From positions 7,280,422 through 7,344,421 of the forward strand of contig OZ241368.1 in assembly GCA_965200525.1 (NCBI GenBank): 64,000 bases of DNA. The letters run 5' to 3'. A program made the translations under genes and the position numbers. The notes below the pieces were generated by a model. It was not told where the DNA came from and did no database searches. It saw nothing but the letters and a program-made list of their open reading frames with translations. Shown in pieces: positions 25,725-34,421 of the stretch (the first letter of the stretch is position 1; each line of letters opens with the position of its first letter). This DNA comes from JANNPJ01 sp965200525. Its GTDB lineage: Bacteria; Actinomycetota; Actinomycetes; Actinomycetales; Kineosporiaceae.

Positions 25725-27904
25725 CACGACGCCCCGACCAGGGCGGTGACCGGGCGCGCGGGAGCGGTCAGCAGTTCGTCGGCCAGCACCCAGGCCCGTT
25801 CGGCCTCGGTCTCGGTGGGCGGGTACGGTCCGAACAGCGCGGCATTGACCAGGGTCACCAACTGCGGCATGCATCCTCCTGGATCGGCCAGACCGGCTCG
25901 AGCGATGGCAGCGACCTGCTCCGGCGTGGACGAGGCCCGGACCGGTAGTCCGCGTTCCCGGCACAGCTGGGTGGTCGCCGTCCAGGCCCCCATCACACGC
26001 TCGCGAGGATCGGGTGAATACCGGCGCTGCAACAGCATCCGCCGGCGGGCGGCGCGGTCACGACGCCGCCGGGCGGCGACCAGCATCCGGTAACCGAGCA
26101 GGAACAGCAGTCCGGCCGTGATCAGGACGATCAGCACGAGCAGTACCGGAACGACGGCCGCCCGCAGGGCCGAGGCCAGCCGGGCCGACAGCTGGGACCA
26201 GGAGCGGGCACCCCCGGATCCGCTCGTCGAGGTGGTGGTACCGCCGGCCACGGCGGGCGGCGGCGAGGCCCCGGCGTCGGTGGTGGACGTGGTGGCACCA
26301 CCCGCGAGCGCGGTGACGGGCTTGTCCGGATCGGTGGGGTCGAACGTCAGCCATCCGGTTCCGGCGACGTAGACCTCGGACCAGGCGTGGGCGTCGTGCG
26401 CGCTCACCCTGGTGACGACGCCGGGGGCCGGCGGCCCCGGCAACCGGTACCCGACCACGACCCGGGCGGGCAGGCCGGCGGCACAGGCCAGGTACGAGAA
26501 CGCCGCCGCGTGCTGCTCGGCGTAACCGACGCGGCCCGGACCACTCCCGGAGAGCACCCGTTCGATGGCCGCGAGCGAGCTCCCGGCCGGGGCCTGCGGG
26601 TTGTAGGGCAGCTGAGAGCGCATCCGGGCGGCCAGGTCGGTGAGGGCAGCCGCGGTGACCGGCCGCTGCGGCAGCCAGGTGTGGCGCAACTCAACCACCG
26701 ACGGGTCGTCGGCATGAGCCCGGCAGCGGGCGGCGGTCGGGGTGGCGGCCTCCGGCTCGGCCGCGTCGCCGGTCAGGGTGTAGCGCCAGGACGCCGGGGC
26801 CGAGCGGGCCAGGATCATCCCGCTGTCCCGATCGAGCAGTACCGACCCGCGTCGGGCGATGGCGGGCTGCCGCTGCAGTCGCACCGGCCACCCGAGCTGA
26901 GGAAGCAAGTTCGCGGGCAGGCGCACGACGTCGACGTCGGCCCGGGTCGCGGACGTCGAGCCGCCGGATCCACGGTCGGGGCGCAGGACGGTTCCGGCCA
27001 CCCGGAACCGGGGCCGGGCCGACCACGCCGTCCCGTCGAACACGTCCAGCCGGGCCAGCACGACCAGTGCGGGCCGCGCGGCCCCGGTCACGCTGATCGA
27101 GAAGCGGGGTTCATCGGGACCGTTCAGGTCCGAGCGGACGAAGGCCAGCGGCGTGACCTGCGGTTCGACGTCCACGGCGAGCCAGCGGTCCCTCGGGTCG
27201 AACCGGTTCGGCCCGAGCACGGCTGCAGCCGTGGCGGCAGTGACCAGGGCCACCGCGACCGCCGTCCCAGCGAGTCGGAGAGTCTCCGGGCCGGCGGAGG
27301 CGCTGCCGGTTCCGGTCTGCCGGCGTCGGCGAAAGCCGATCAGCAGCACTGATGTCGCTGCGAACACGGCAATTCCGGACGACACCCCCACCGGCCCGCT
27401 GTATCCGGCGCAGAGCAGCAACTGAACGGTCAGGGCGAGCGCGGCCGGCAGGAGCGGCAGCAACAGCGAGCCCGACCCCAGGGCCAGCAGGCCCAGCCCG
27501 GTGGCGGCGAAGGTCACCAGGAAAGGGATCGCCAGGACGTCGTTGGCCAGGTCGACCGGTTGGTTGAGGGTCAGGATGGCGCTCAGCCCGTGCGCGATCT
27601 CGCTCACCGGGTTGCCGGCCGCCGGACGGGGACGGGCCGGCAGCCAGCCAAGGGCGCCGACGGCGACGAAGGTGAGCACCGCCGCGGTTCGGGCGAACCG
27701 GGTCGCGGTATCAACGCCCGGGCCCAGTCGGGTGAGGCCCAGCACGGCGAGTCCGGCGGCCACCGTCCCGGCCAGCAGGGCGGCACCGAGAGTCACCAGG
27801 TAGCGGCTGTTTCCGTACAGCGCGCCGTACCCGGCCACCGGAACCGCAGCCAGGATCAGGACCCCGGCCATTTCCCCGGCCCACCGGAGCGCCCCGGCCG
27901 TCAT
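25724..27904 (-). CDS. TgpA-like membrane transglutaminase
   Basis: A 726-residue protein of the DUF3488/transglutaminase-like group that accompanies MoxR and DUF58 genes. The N-terminal ~200 residues hold several membrane helices. An external region carries the cysteine-protease-like core: Cys in SYLACAAGLPARVVVGY, His in DAHAWSEVYV and Asp in LTFDPTDP. A further membrane helix (VVPVLLVLIVLITAGLLFLLG) and a cytoplasmic DUF4129-like tail with Arg-rich stretches end the protein. The ATG at 27904 overlaps the DUF58 stop (ATGA). The exact substrate is unknown for the family; a role in peptide or envelope modification is inferred. Confidence 0.9.
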   Translation of the reverse strand: MTAGALRWAGEMAGVLILAAVPVAGYGALYGNSRYLVTLGAALLAGTVAAGLAVLGLTRLGPGVDTATRFARTAAVLTFVAVGALGWLPARPRPAAGNPVSEIAHGLSAILTLNQPVDLANDVLAIPFLVTFAATGLGLLALGSGSLLLPLLPAALALTVQLLLCAGYSGPVGVSSGIAVFAATSVLLIGFRRRRQTGTGSASAGPETLRLAGTAVAVALVTAATAAAVLGPNRFDPRDRWLAVDVEPQVTPLAFVRSDLNGPDEPRFSISVTGAARPALVVLARLDVFDGTAWSARPRFRVAGTVLRPDRGSGGSTSATRADVDVVRLPANLLPQLGWPVRLQRQPAIARRGSVLLDRDSGMILARSAPASWRYTLTGDAAEPEAATPTAARCRAHADDPSVVELRHTWLPQRPVTAAALTDLAARMRSQLPYNPQAPAGSSLAAIERVLSGSGPGRVGYAEQHAAAFSYLACAAGLPARVVVGYRLPGPPAPGVVTRVSAHDAHAWSEVYVAGTGWLTFDPTDPDKPVTALAGGATTSTTDAGASPPPAVAGGTTTSTSGSGGARSWSQLSARLASALRAAVVPVLLVLIVLITAGLLFLLGYRMLVAARRRRDRAARRRMLLQRRYSPDPRERVMGAWTATTQLCRERGLPVRASSTPEQVAAIARAGLADPGGCMPQLVTLVNAALFGPYPPTETEAERAWVLADELLTAPARPVTALVGAS

Positions 27905-29037
27905 CGCCGCACCGCCCGCATCCGGGGAGCCAGTTCCCGCAGGAGTGGCACGGCCAGCACCCGGGGCCCGTTGCGGGTGGTGCCGGACGGCACGTCGTCG
28001 GCGATGCTCACGATGGCCAGGTCCCGGGGGCCGGCCAGAGCCCGCCAGCGTCGCTCGTCCGGAACCGGCCCGGTGATCACCGTGACCGCGGTGGCCTGCC
28101 GGGGCACCGCCACCTCGTGGAGTCGCTCGCCGTCCTGGCCGCTGCTCGGCCCGCGCACGGCCGCCAGTGGATCCAGGACGTCGTCCCGCGATCCCCCGGA
28201 TCCGTAGTGCCGGTGCAGACCGGTCGTGCTGAGCAGCCAGGTCTCCCCCGCCGCGGCCGCCGCCAGAGCCAGGGATCCGGTCACCTGAACGGCGACGTCG
28301 AACGAGCCGGCCCGGTGAGCCTCGGCCGAGGTGTCCAGGACCACGGCCTGGCGCACCACGTCGGCTCGAATCAGCTCGCGGATCACGGGTTTCCCGGTGC
28401 GCGCGGTCGCCATCCAGTTGATCAGGCGCACGTCGTCCCCCGGCTGGTAGTCCCGCAGGGCGTGAAACGTCTCCCCAGGACGGCGCGGGCCGAGCACCCG
28501 GCCCACGTCCGGATCGGCCTCGCCCCGGCGGCGTCCGGCCCGCAGGTCCACCGTGTCCGGCTGCACGGTCAGGGTCAGGTCGCAGACCGACCGGCGACGC
28601 CGGCGGAACAGGCCCAGCACGTCGCTGCAGTCGCTGATCACCGCGGTCACGAAGTAGAGGCCTCGAGGCAGTGGCGGAGTGTCGAGGGCCACGGTCAGCG
28701 AGTCGCCGGCCTCCAGGACCGCCGCCGTCTTCTCCAGTACTGTCACCGGCCCGTCCAGGCCCACCAGTTCGGCCGTCAGCCTGGTCGCGGCGCTCCGCCG
28801 GCCGCCGCTGTTGCGCACCAGCACCTCCAGGGCGGTCCGGCCGCCCTCGACGGTGCGCGGTACCGCCCAGTCTGCGTCCAACTCCACCTGTGGCGCCGGC
28901 GTCATTGCCCGTGCCAGCAACAAGGCGGTGCCGGCGGCCGCGGCCAGCGCGACCAACTGGGGGTATCCGGTCAGGGCGGCCAGCAGTCCCAGGCTCACCC
29001 CGGCGGCCAGCACCGCCCAGCCCGAGTTCGTCGGCAT
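27901..29037 (-). CDS. DUF58 domain protein
   Basis: A 378-residue protein with two N-terminal hydrophobic segments (GWAVLAAGVSLGLLAALTGY; LVALAAAAGTALLLARAM), an immunoglobulin-like stretch, then the DUF58 core around residues 190-240 (GETFHALRDYQPGDDVRLIN, followed by WMATARTGKPVIREL). A von Willebrand-like Asp motif follows (VVLDTSAEAHRAG). DUF58 proteins are the usual partners of MoxR ATPases, which are thought to remodel or load them. Its start lies 3 bases after the MoxR stop and its stop overlaps the transglutaminase start, so the three genes form one transcript. Confidence 0.9.
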   Translation of the reverse strand: MPTNSGWAVLAAGVSLGLLAALTGYPQLVALAAAAGTALLLARAMTPAPQVELDADWAVPRTVEGGRTALEVLVRNSGGRRSAATRLTAELVGLDGPVTVLEKTAAVLEAGDSLTVALDTPPLPRGLYFVTAVISDCSDVLGLFRRRRRSVCDLTLTVQPDTVDLRAGRRRGEADPDVGRVLGPRRPGETFHALRDYQPGDDVRLINWMATARTGKPVIRELIRADVVRQAVVLDTSAEAHRAGSFDVAVQVTGSLALAAAAAGETWLLSTTGLHRHYGSGGSRDDVLDPLAAVRGPSSGQDGERLHEVAVPRQATAVTVITGPVPDERRWRALAGPRDLAIVSIADDVPSGTTRNGPRVLAVPLLRELAPRMRAVRR

Positions 29038-29040
29038 GAC

Positions 29041-30039
29041 TTAGGCCGCCCGGGCGACCGGCGGCTCGGACGCCCGGTCCGGCACCGTAACGGTGTCGAG
29101 CACGGCGGCCACGGCCCGAGCCGCGCGACCGCGATCGCCCTCGCCGTCGTCGTCCATCAGGATCCGGTGGGCCAGAACCGGCTCTGCCAGCCGCTTCACG
29201 TCGTTCGCGGTGACCCAGGTGCGGTCCTCCGAGGCGGCCAGCACCATCGCGCAGCCGGCCAGGGCGATGCTGCCGCGCGGGCTGACGCCGAGGGCAATGC
29301 CGTGGGTCCGCCCGGGTTCGGCCCGGGTCGCGGCCGCGAGCCGGGCGATGTAATCGCGCACGCTGGGGGCCATGTAGACGGTTCGGGCCAGCCGGCTCAT
29401 CTCCGTGATCCGCTCCATCGGCTCGACCTGGACGGCCGGACCGCCGGCCCTCCCGGAGACCTGCATCTCGATGGCGCGGGCCTCGCTGTCGACGTCCGGG
29501 TAACCGAGGGTCAGGCGGATGGTGAACCGGTCCAACTGGGCCTCGGGAAGCTGATAGGTGCCGTACATCTCGACCGGGTTCTGAGTAGCGATGCACAAGA
29601 ACGGATCCGGCAGCCGGCGGGCCTCGCCGTCCAGGCTGACCTGCCCCTCGGCCATGGCCTCGAGCAGGGCCGCCTGAGTTCGAGGGGCGGCCCGGTTGAT
29701 CTCGTCGGCCAGCAGCACGTTGGTGAACACCGGGCCTTCGCGCACCGTCATCGTGCCGTCCGCCTGCCGGTAGATCAGACCACCGGTGACGTCGGAGGGC
29801 AGCAGGTCGGGAGTGAACTGGACCCGGCAGAACCTGCCTCCGACGCCGGCGGCCAGTGACTTGGCCAGCGACGTCTTGGCCACCCCGGGCACGTCTTCGA
29901 TCAGGAGGTGCCCACCGGCCAGCAGGCACGTCACGGCCAGTCGAATCTGGCTCTCCTTGCCGAGCACCTGCTCGGCCACCTGATCCACCAACTTGGTGAA
30001 CGTGTCGGCGAATCCCGCCGCTTGGGCTTCGGTGATCAT
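29041..30039 (-). CDS. MoxR-family AAA+ ATPase
   Basis: A 332-residue AAA+ chaperone-like ATPase. The Walker A region is LIEDVPGVAKTSLAKSLA, Walker B is VLLADEINRAAPRTQAALLE with the family signature, and the sensor 1 Asn sits in FLCIATQNPVEMYGTYQLPEA. The C-terminal lid follows. The length is typical. It heads a minus-strand run with DUF58, transglutaminase and three surface proteins, the classic MoxR-DUF58-TgpA arrangement, and probably helps assemble or activate the membrane partners using ATP. The ATG at 30039 opens the operon beside a 650-base non-coding region that should hold the promoter. Confidence 0.95.
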   Translation of the reverse strand: MITEAQAAGFADTFTKLVDQVAEQVLGKESQIRLAVTCLLAGGHLLIEDVPGVAKTSLAKSLAAGVGGRFCRVQFTPDLLPSDVTGGLIYRQADGTMTVREGPVFTNVLLADEINRAAPRTQAALLEAMAEGQVSLDGEARRLPDPFLCIATQNPVEMYGTYQLPEAQLDRFTIRLTLGYPDVDSEARAIEMQVSGRAGGPAVQVEPMERITEMSRLARTVYMAPSVRDYIARLAAATRAEPGRTHGIALGVSPRGSIALAGCAMVLAASEDRTWVTANDVKRLAEPVLAHRILMDDDGEGDRGRAARAVAAVLDTVTVPDRASEPPVARAA

Positions 30040-30686
30040 TTGTGAACTCCCTTCGGGGGACTATGGGCGCACCGAACGACGGGAACCGATGGTGCAGCCT
30101 CGGTTATGGCAGCGACCGCGACATTGCGATCACCGCCGGGCAGCACGAACCACGGATGCATTCCGCCAGTTCAGGACCGAGCCTTGCCGTATTCGACTCG
30201 TGCCGGCAGAACCGGCCAAAGCTTCCTCGAACAAGGGCTTTTGGCTGCCGTCGGGGCCGGAGCAGATTCCCTTGCGCCTCAGGAATCCCTGGAGCAAATC
30301 GTTGCACGCAGATGGATCAGATGTCAGCAGAACCATGAAAAGGGTGCAGTTTGGATTCAGCAAGGGTCGTTTCTGAAGCAATTGCCGACCAGCGACATTC
30401 TTCGTAACCCCTGCTCGGTCGATCAGGAGCGTTCCAATTACCGGACCGTTCCATCGGCGAAACGGTTGATGCACGAATCGATCGGAATGCCATATCGGCG
30501 GTCAATCGACGGCAGGCAACGAGTCCGGGGCCGACGCGCGCATTCACGGTCAAAAGGGATTACTCGCGGGCTCGGTACGAGATCAGCGTCGCGTCGCTCC
30601 GCTGATGATCATGATTTCTTCCGATCTGCCCGTCTGGTGCCGCCTCGACCGCTCAAGTACGCGGCGACAAGGGTCGAAAAAAGACC
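30040..30686. other. 647-base intergenic region of reduced GC content
   Basis: This gap lies between the divergent MoxR operon and the GGDEF gene. Base composition drops to around 50-55 % in 30330-30520, and reading frames here have non-actinomycete codon use and no family resemblance. It must contain both promoters. I see no tRNA-like or clear rho-independent structure. Confidence 0.5.
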
Positions 30687-31769
30687 GTGACGTGGGCCCG
30701 CGACCAGCTGGCGCCCCGGGACCTGCAGACGGCCAGCCGGGTCGCCGGCTGGATGTGCCTGGTCTCCTCGGCCGTGGTCATGGTCTCGGACATCTTCCTG
30801 GCGTTGTCGGTCGACCTGGCGGTCAAGATCGTTCTGATCGCAACGCCGGGAGCGCTGCTCGTCATGGGCTGCCTGCTGCTGTGGAGCCGGTTTCGCTACA
30901 CCGCTGCCTTGGTGGTGCTCACTCCCGTCGTGGCCGCGGCGATGATCGCCGTCCTCGACCTGAGCACCTCCGACTCCTCGGCCGGCGCCCAGATCGCCTT
31001 CTGTCTGCCAGTCCTGTTCACCGCCTCCCAGTTCCCGGCGCTGAGCGCGGCCGCCATGGTCCTGATCGCGGCCGGCGCCGACGCTGTGGTCGTGTTCACC
31101 CAGCGGCCGGCCGATCTCGCGCTGGTCGACCTGGCCGGGGTCACCCTCGTCCTGGTGGTGATGACCGTGCTGCTGGGCCACGCCCGTCGGCAGCAGGAGG
31201 AGCTCAACGCGGGGCTGCGCCGGCAGGCCTCGGTCGACACCTTGACCGGGCTGGTCAACCGCACCGTGCTGGACGAGGCCATCCGCCGGGCGCTGGCCGA
31301 GCCGACCGGCACCGCGCTGATCCTGATCGACGTCGACAACTTCAAGTCGATCAACGACGGGTACGGCCACCCGGTCGGTGACGACGCCTTGATCCACATC
31401 GCCACGCTGCTGACCCGGGCCGCCCGGACCGACACCGTGATCAGCCGGCTCGGCGGCGACGAGCTCGCCGTCCTGGTTCCTCGCTGCACCGAGGCCGAGA
31501 GCCGGGAGCGGGCCCACGAACTGCTGGCGGCGGTGCTCACCCAGCCGTTGCCGCTGTCCGGCGGCACTTCCCTGGCCCTGTCGGTCAGCGTGGGCCTGGC
31601 CCACACCGCCGGCGGGCGGCCGCTGCGCGAGCTCTACTCGGCCGCCGACGCGTCGCTCTACGAGGCCAAGCGGGCAGGCCGGGGCCGGGTCGGGCCCCCG
31701 ATGCTGTCGCTGTCGCCCGAGGGCTCTGGCGACCGGCCGCCCGGCGTGGCGAGCACCTCGCAGTATTGA
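30687..31769 (+). CDS. Membrane diguanylate cyclase (GGDEF)
   Basis: A 360-residue protein whose first ~165 residues form about six membrane helices. A GGDEF domain (about 190-345) follows, starting with SVDTLTGLVNRTVLDEAI and carrying IDVDNFKSINDGYGHPVGD (metal and GTP binding) and the active-site motif GGDEL at residues 256-260, an accepted variant of GGDEF. The inhibitory RxxD site that should precede the motif by five residues is absent (RTDT), so product inhibition may be weak. The GTG start was taken because the first membrane helix follows at residue ~20. It probably makes cyclic di-GMP in response to an unknown membrane signal. Confidence 0.87.
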   Translation: MTWARDQLAPRDLQTASRVAGWMCLVSSAVVMVSDIFLALSVDLAVKIVLIATPGALLVMGCLLLWSRFRYTAALVVLTPVVAAAMIAVLDLSTSDSSAGAQIAFCLPVLFTASQFPALSAAAMVLIAAGADAVVVFTQRPADLALVDLAGVTLVLVVMTVLLGHARRQQEELNAGLRRQASVDTLTGLVNRTVLDEAIRRALAEPTGTALILIDVDNFKSINDGYGHPVGDDALIHIATLLTRAARTDTVISRLGGDELAVLVPRCTEAESRERAHELLAAVLTQPLPLSGGTSLALSVSVGLAHTAGGRPLRELYSAADASLYEAKRAGRGRVGPPMLSLSPEGSGDRPPGVASTSQY

Positions 31770-31786
31770 CCGCGCCCCTCCGTGGC

Positions 31787-31895
31787 CGGATCCGTGGCCA
31801 CGGATCCGTGGTCGGATCCGTGGCCGCCACGGATGCCTGCCTTCAGGCCTGGACGACAGGCTGCTGATCAGTGGATCCGACCCGGATCCGACCAC
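31787..31895. repeat. Cluster of GGATCCG palindromes before the methyltransferase gene
   Basis: Five GGATCCG copies fall in about 105 bases. 31787-31808 is a perfect 22-bp palindrome. 31816-31834 is a hairpin with an 8-bp stem and CCG loop. The stretch 31808-31820 is inverted exactly at 31883-31895. The array sits between a GGDEF stop and a methyltransferase start, so it may be a terminator, an operator array or both. Confidence 0.7.
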
Positions 31896-31911
31896 GATCA
31901 GGAGACCTGAC

Positions 31912-33000
31912 ATGACCATCACCGAAACCCCGGCCCCCGATCAGGCGAAGCTGGAGGCGTTCGTCGGGCAGGCCGTCGTCGACCTCGCCGCCGCCGTCTC
32001 CGGCCTCATGCTGCACCTGGGCGACCGACTCGGCCTCTACAAAGCCCTGGCCGGCGCCGCCCCCATGACCTCAGCCACCCTGGCCGAACGCACCGCCACC
32101 GGCGAGCGCTACGTCCGCGAATGGCTGGCCAACCAGGCTGCCGGCGGCTACATCGTCCACACCCCCGGCGACACACCGGAGAGCGACACCTACACACTGC
32201 CCCCCGAGCAGGCCATGGTTCTGGCCGACGAGAACAGCCCCGTGTTCCTGGCCGGCGCCTTCGAAACCGTCGCCTCCTGCTACAGCGACCACGACCAGTT
32301 CGAAGCCGCCTTCCGCACCGGCGCCGGCGTCGACTGGGCCGAGCACGACCACCGCCTCTACACCGGCGTCGTCCGCCTCTTCCGCCCCGGATACGCCGCC
32401 TACCTCGTCGACCAGTGGCTACCCGCCCTCGACGGCGTGGTGGAAAAACTCCGGGCCGGCGCCAGCGTCGCCGACGTCGGCTGCGGCCTCGGCGCCTCCA
32501 CCATCATCATGGCCCAGGCCTTCGAACACTCCACCTTCGCCGGGTTCGACCCCCACGCCCCCTCCATCGACGAAGCCCGCCACGCCGCCACCACCGCCGG
32601 GGTCGATCGGCGGGTCCGGTTCGACGTCGCCACCGCCACCGACCTGCCCGGCCAGGGATACGACCTCATCTGCCTCTTCGACGCCCTGCACGACATGGGC
32701 GACCCCGTGGCCGCCGCCCGCCGCATCCGCCAGGCCCTCGCCCCCGACGGCACCCTCCTCCTCGTCGAACCAGCCGCCGGCGACACCCTCACCGACAACC
32801 TCAACCCCGTCGGACGCCTCTACTACGGCCTCTCCACCGTCATCTGCACCCCCGGCTCCCTCGCCCAGGACGTCGGCCTCGCCCTCGGCGCCCAGGCCGG
32901 CCCGCACCGCCTCACCCAAGTACTCAACGAAGCCGGCTTCACCCACGTCCGCCTCGCCGCCCAAACCCCCTTCAACCTCATCCTCGAAGCCCGACCCTGA
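31912..33000 (+). CDS. Class I SAM-dependent methyltransferase (Rv2258c-like)
   Basis: A 362-residue protein with an N-terminal winged-helix dimerisation region (about 15-100, with TLAERTATGERYVREWLANQ) and a Rossmann SAM-binding domain. Motif I is VADVGCGLGASTIIM near residue 190, the acidic residue follows in FAGFDPHA, and the motif IV region is LICLFDALHDMGD. The shape and the C-terminal NPVGRLYYGLSTVICTPGS segment match the Rv2258c-type methyltransferases of actinomycetes. Codon choice in the second half is strongly C-ending (long runs of GCC/ACC/CTC), more extreme than its neighbours. ATG follows AGGAG. The substrate is not known, and there is no biosynthetic cluster around it. Confidence 0.88.
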   Translation: MTITETPAPDQAKLEAFVGQAVVDLAAAVSGLMLHLGDRLGLYKALAGAAPMTSATLAERTATGERYVREWLANQAAGGYIVHTPGDTPESDTYTLPPEQAMVLADENSPVFLAGAFETVASCYSDHDQFEAAFRTGAGVDWAEHDHRLYTGVVRLFRPGYAAYLVDQWLPALDGVVEKLRAGASVADVGCGLGASTIIMAQAFEHSTFAGFDPHAPSIDEARHAATTAGVDRRVRFDVATATDLPGQGYDLICLFDALHDMGDPVAAARRIRQALAPDGTLLLVEPAAGDTLTDNLNPVGRLYYGLSTVICTPGSLAQDVGLALGAQAGPHRLTQVLNEAGFTHVRLAAQTPFNLILEARP

Positions 33001-33102
33001 CGCAGCGCGGTGCCGCCCGCTCGATCTCAACCCGAAATGAGTTGCTCACCAACACCAACGCCGCGTGCGCTGCACGTGGTCGTCCTCTCCAGGACCTGAT
33101 GA

Positions 33103-33124
33103 CCGGGGCTGTCAACAGCCCCGG
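33103..33124. terminator. Terminator hairpin between converging genes
   Basis: Ten-base perfect arms (33103-33112 and 33115-33124) enclose a two-base CA gap, roughly midway between the methyltransferase stop and the converging chemoreceptor gene. Confidence 0.65.
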
Positions 33125-33177
33125 ACATCAGTACCTCTGAGCAGTCGGCGCCGACGGGGCAAGCCGGCCGCGGGGTT

Positions 33178-34323
33178 TCAGCGCTTGGCGCTGAATCCCC
33201 GGGTCAGCTGCTCCAGCTCGGCGTTCAGCGCGATCAGGGTGGCCACGTTCTCGCCGGCCCGAGCCATGTGACCGGCCGCGCCGCCGGCGACCGAGGCCCG
33301 GCCACTGATCCCGGCCGCGATCTCGCCGGCGCCGGTCGCCGCGTCGCTGACGCTGGCGTTGATCGCCGCGGTGGTGGCGCTCTGCTCCTCGACGGCACTC
33401 GCGATCGTGCCCTGGAACTCGTTGACCTGGGCGATCACCGAGGAGACGGACGAGATGGCGGCCGCGGCCTGGTCGACGTCGCCCTGGATGGCCTGGACCC
33501 GGGTGGAGATGTCCTCGGTGGCCCGGGCGGTCTCCTGAGCCAGTTGCTTGACCTCGTCGGCGACGACGGCGAAGCCCTTGCCGGCGTCTCCGGCCCGGGC
33601 GGCCTCGATGGTCGCGTTCAGGGCGAGCAGGTTGGTCTGCTCGGCGATCGAGGTGATCAACCGGATGACGTCGCCGATCTGCCGACTGGAATCGCCGAGG
33701 TTGGTCATGATCGCGGTGGTCGACTCGACCGCCTGGACGGCACCGGTAGCGACGGTCACGGCCTGGTTGGCGTTACGCGAAATCTCGCTGATCGCCGAGC
33801 CCATCTCGTGCGAGCCGGAGGCGATCAGGCTGACGTCGTGGCTGACCCGCTGGGCGGCCGACTCGACCACCCCGAACATGTCGGCGGTGGCCTGGGCGCT
33901 GCTGCGGACCGTGGTGGTGGTCTCCTGCAACTGGGTCAGCGCGCTCATCATGCCGGCGCGGATGGTCTCGACCTGGGCCAGTCGGCCGGTGTGAGCCTGG
34001 CTGAACTGGTCGAGGTCACCAGCCAGCAGGCGAATCTCGCCGAACAGGCCGGTGTCCGGGGTCGCGGCCGGCGTGCCGGCGGCCAGACCCTGGACGGCCG
34101 TGCGGGCCCAGCCGAGCTGAGTGCTGACCGCCCGGGCCACGGAGAAGAAGGCCACCGCGGCGACGGCCTCCACGACGGCGATGACCACCAGCAGCAGTTT
34201 CAGCCCCCCGTGCCCCGAGGGGACGGAGGTGACGCCTACCGCGGCCGCAACGGCCAGAGCACACAAGATCAGCGAAAGGAACCCTGAGATCTGACCCAGG
34301 CGCCATCCGGAACGTTCGGCCAT
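33178..34323 (-). CDS. Methyl-accepting chemotaxis-like protein with minimal sensor
   Basis: A 381-residue chemoreceptor. Two close hydrophobic segments lie near residues 12-32 and 45-68 with only a short external loop ([13 protein letters not shown]), so there is no extracellular ligand domain. The long coiled-coil signalling domain has the highly conserved hairpin tip ([20 protein letters not shown], then [16 protein letters not shown]), which couples to CheA/CheW. The ATG at 34323 starts just before the first helix; an in-frame codon at 34398 would add 25 polar residues. The signalling half is nearly the same as that of the receptor at 47289-48851, pointing to a shared kinase pathway not in the window. 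It may sense membrane or redox state. Confidence 0.88.
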   Translation of the reverse strand: MAERSGWRLGQISGFLSLILCALAVAAAVGVTSVPSGHGGLKLLLVVIAVVEAVAAVAFFSVARAVSTQLGWARTAVQGLAAGTPAATPDTGLFGEIRLLAGDLDQFSQAHTGRLAQVETIRAGMMSALTQLQETTTTVRSSAQATADMFGVVESAAQRVSHDVSLIASGSHEMGSAISEISRNANQAVTVATGAVQAVESTTAIMTNLGDSSRQIGDVIRLITSIAEQTNLLALNATIEAARAGDAGKGFAVVADEVKQLAQETARATEDISTRVQAIQGDVDQAAAAISSVSSVIAQVNEFQGTIASAVEEQSATTAAINASVSDAATGAGEIAAGISGRASVAGGAAGHMARAGENVATLIALNAELEQLTRGFSAKR

Positions 34324-34421
34324 GCTGACGGTGTCCTCTGCTGGAGTTGCCTTCCCTGACCGCTTCTCATCGGCCCGCGCAGCAGCAAACTTGACCACCG
34401 GTCCGGCCCGGCCCGGGTCGT

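Noticed and set aside
30106..30690. 195-codon plus-strand frame in the gap before the GGDEF gene
   Set aside because: It has atypical codon use, no ribosome-binding site and no recognisable family, and it overlaps the GGDEF gene start.
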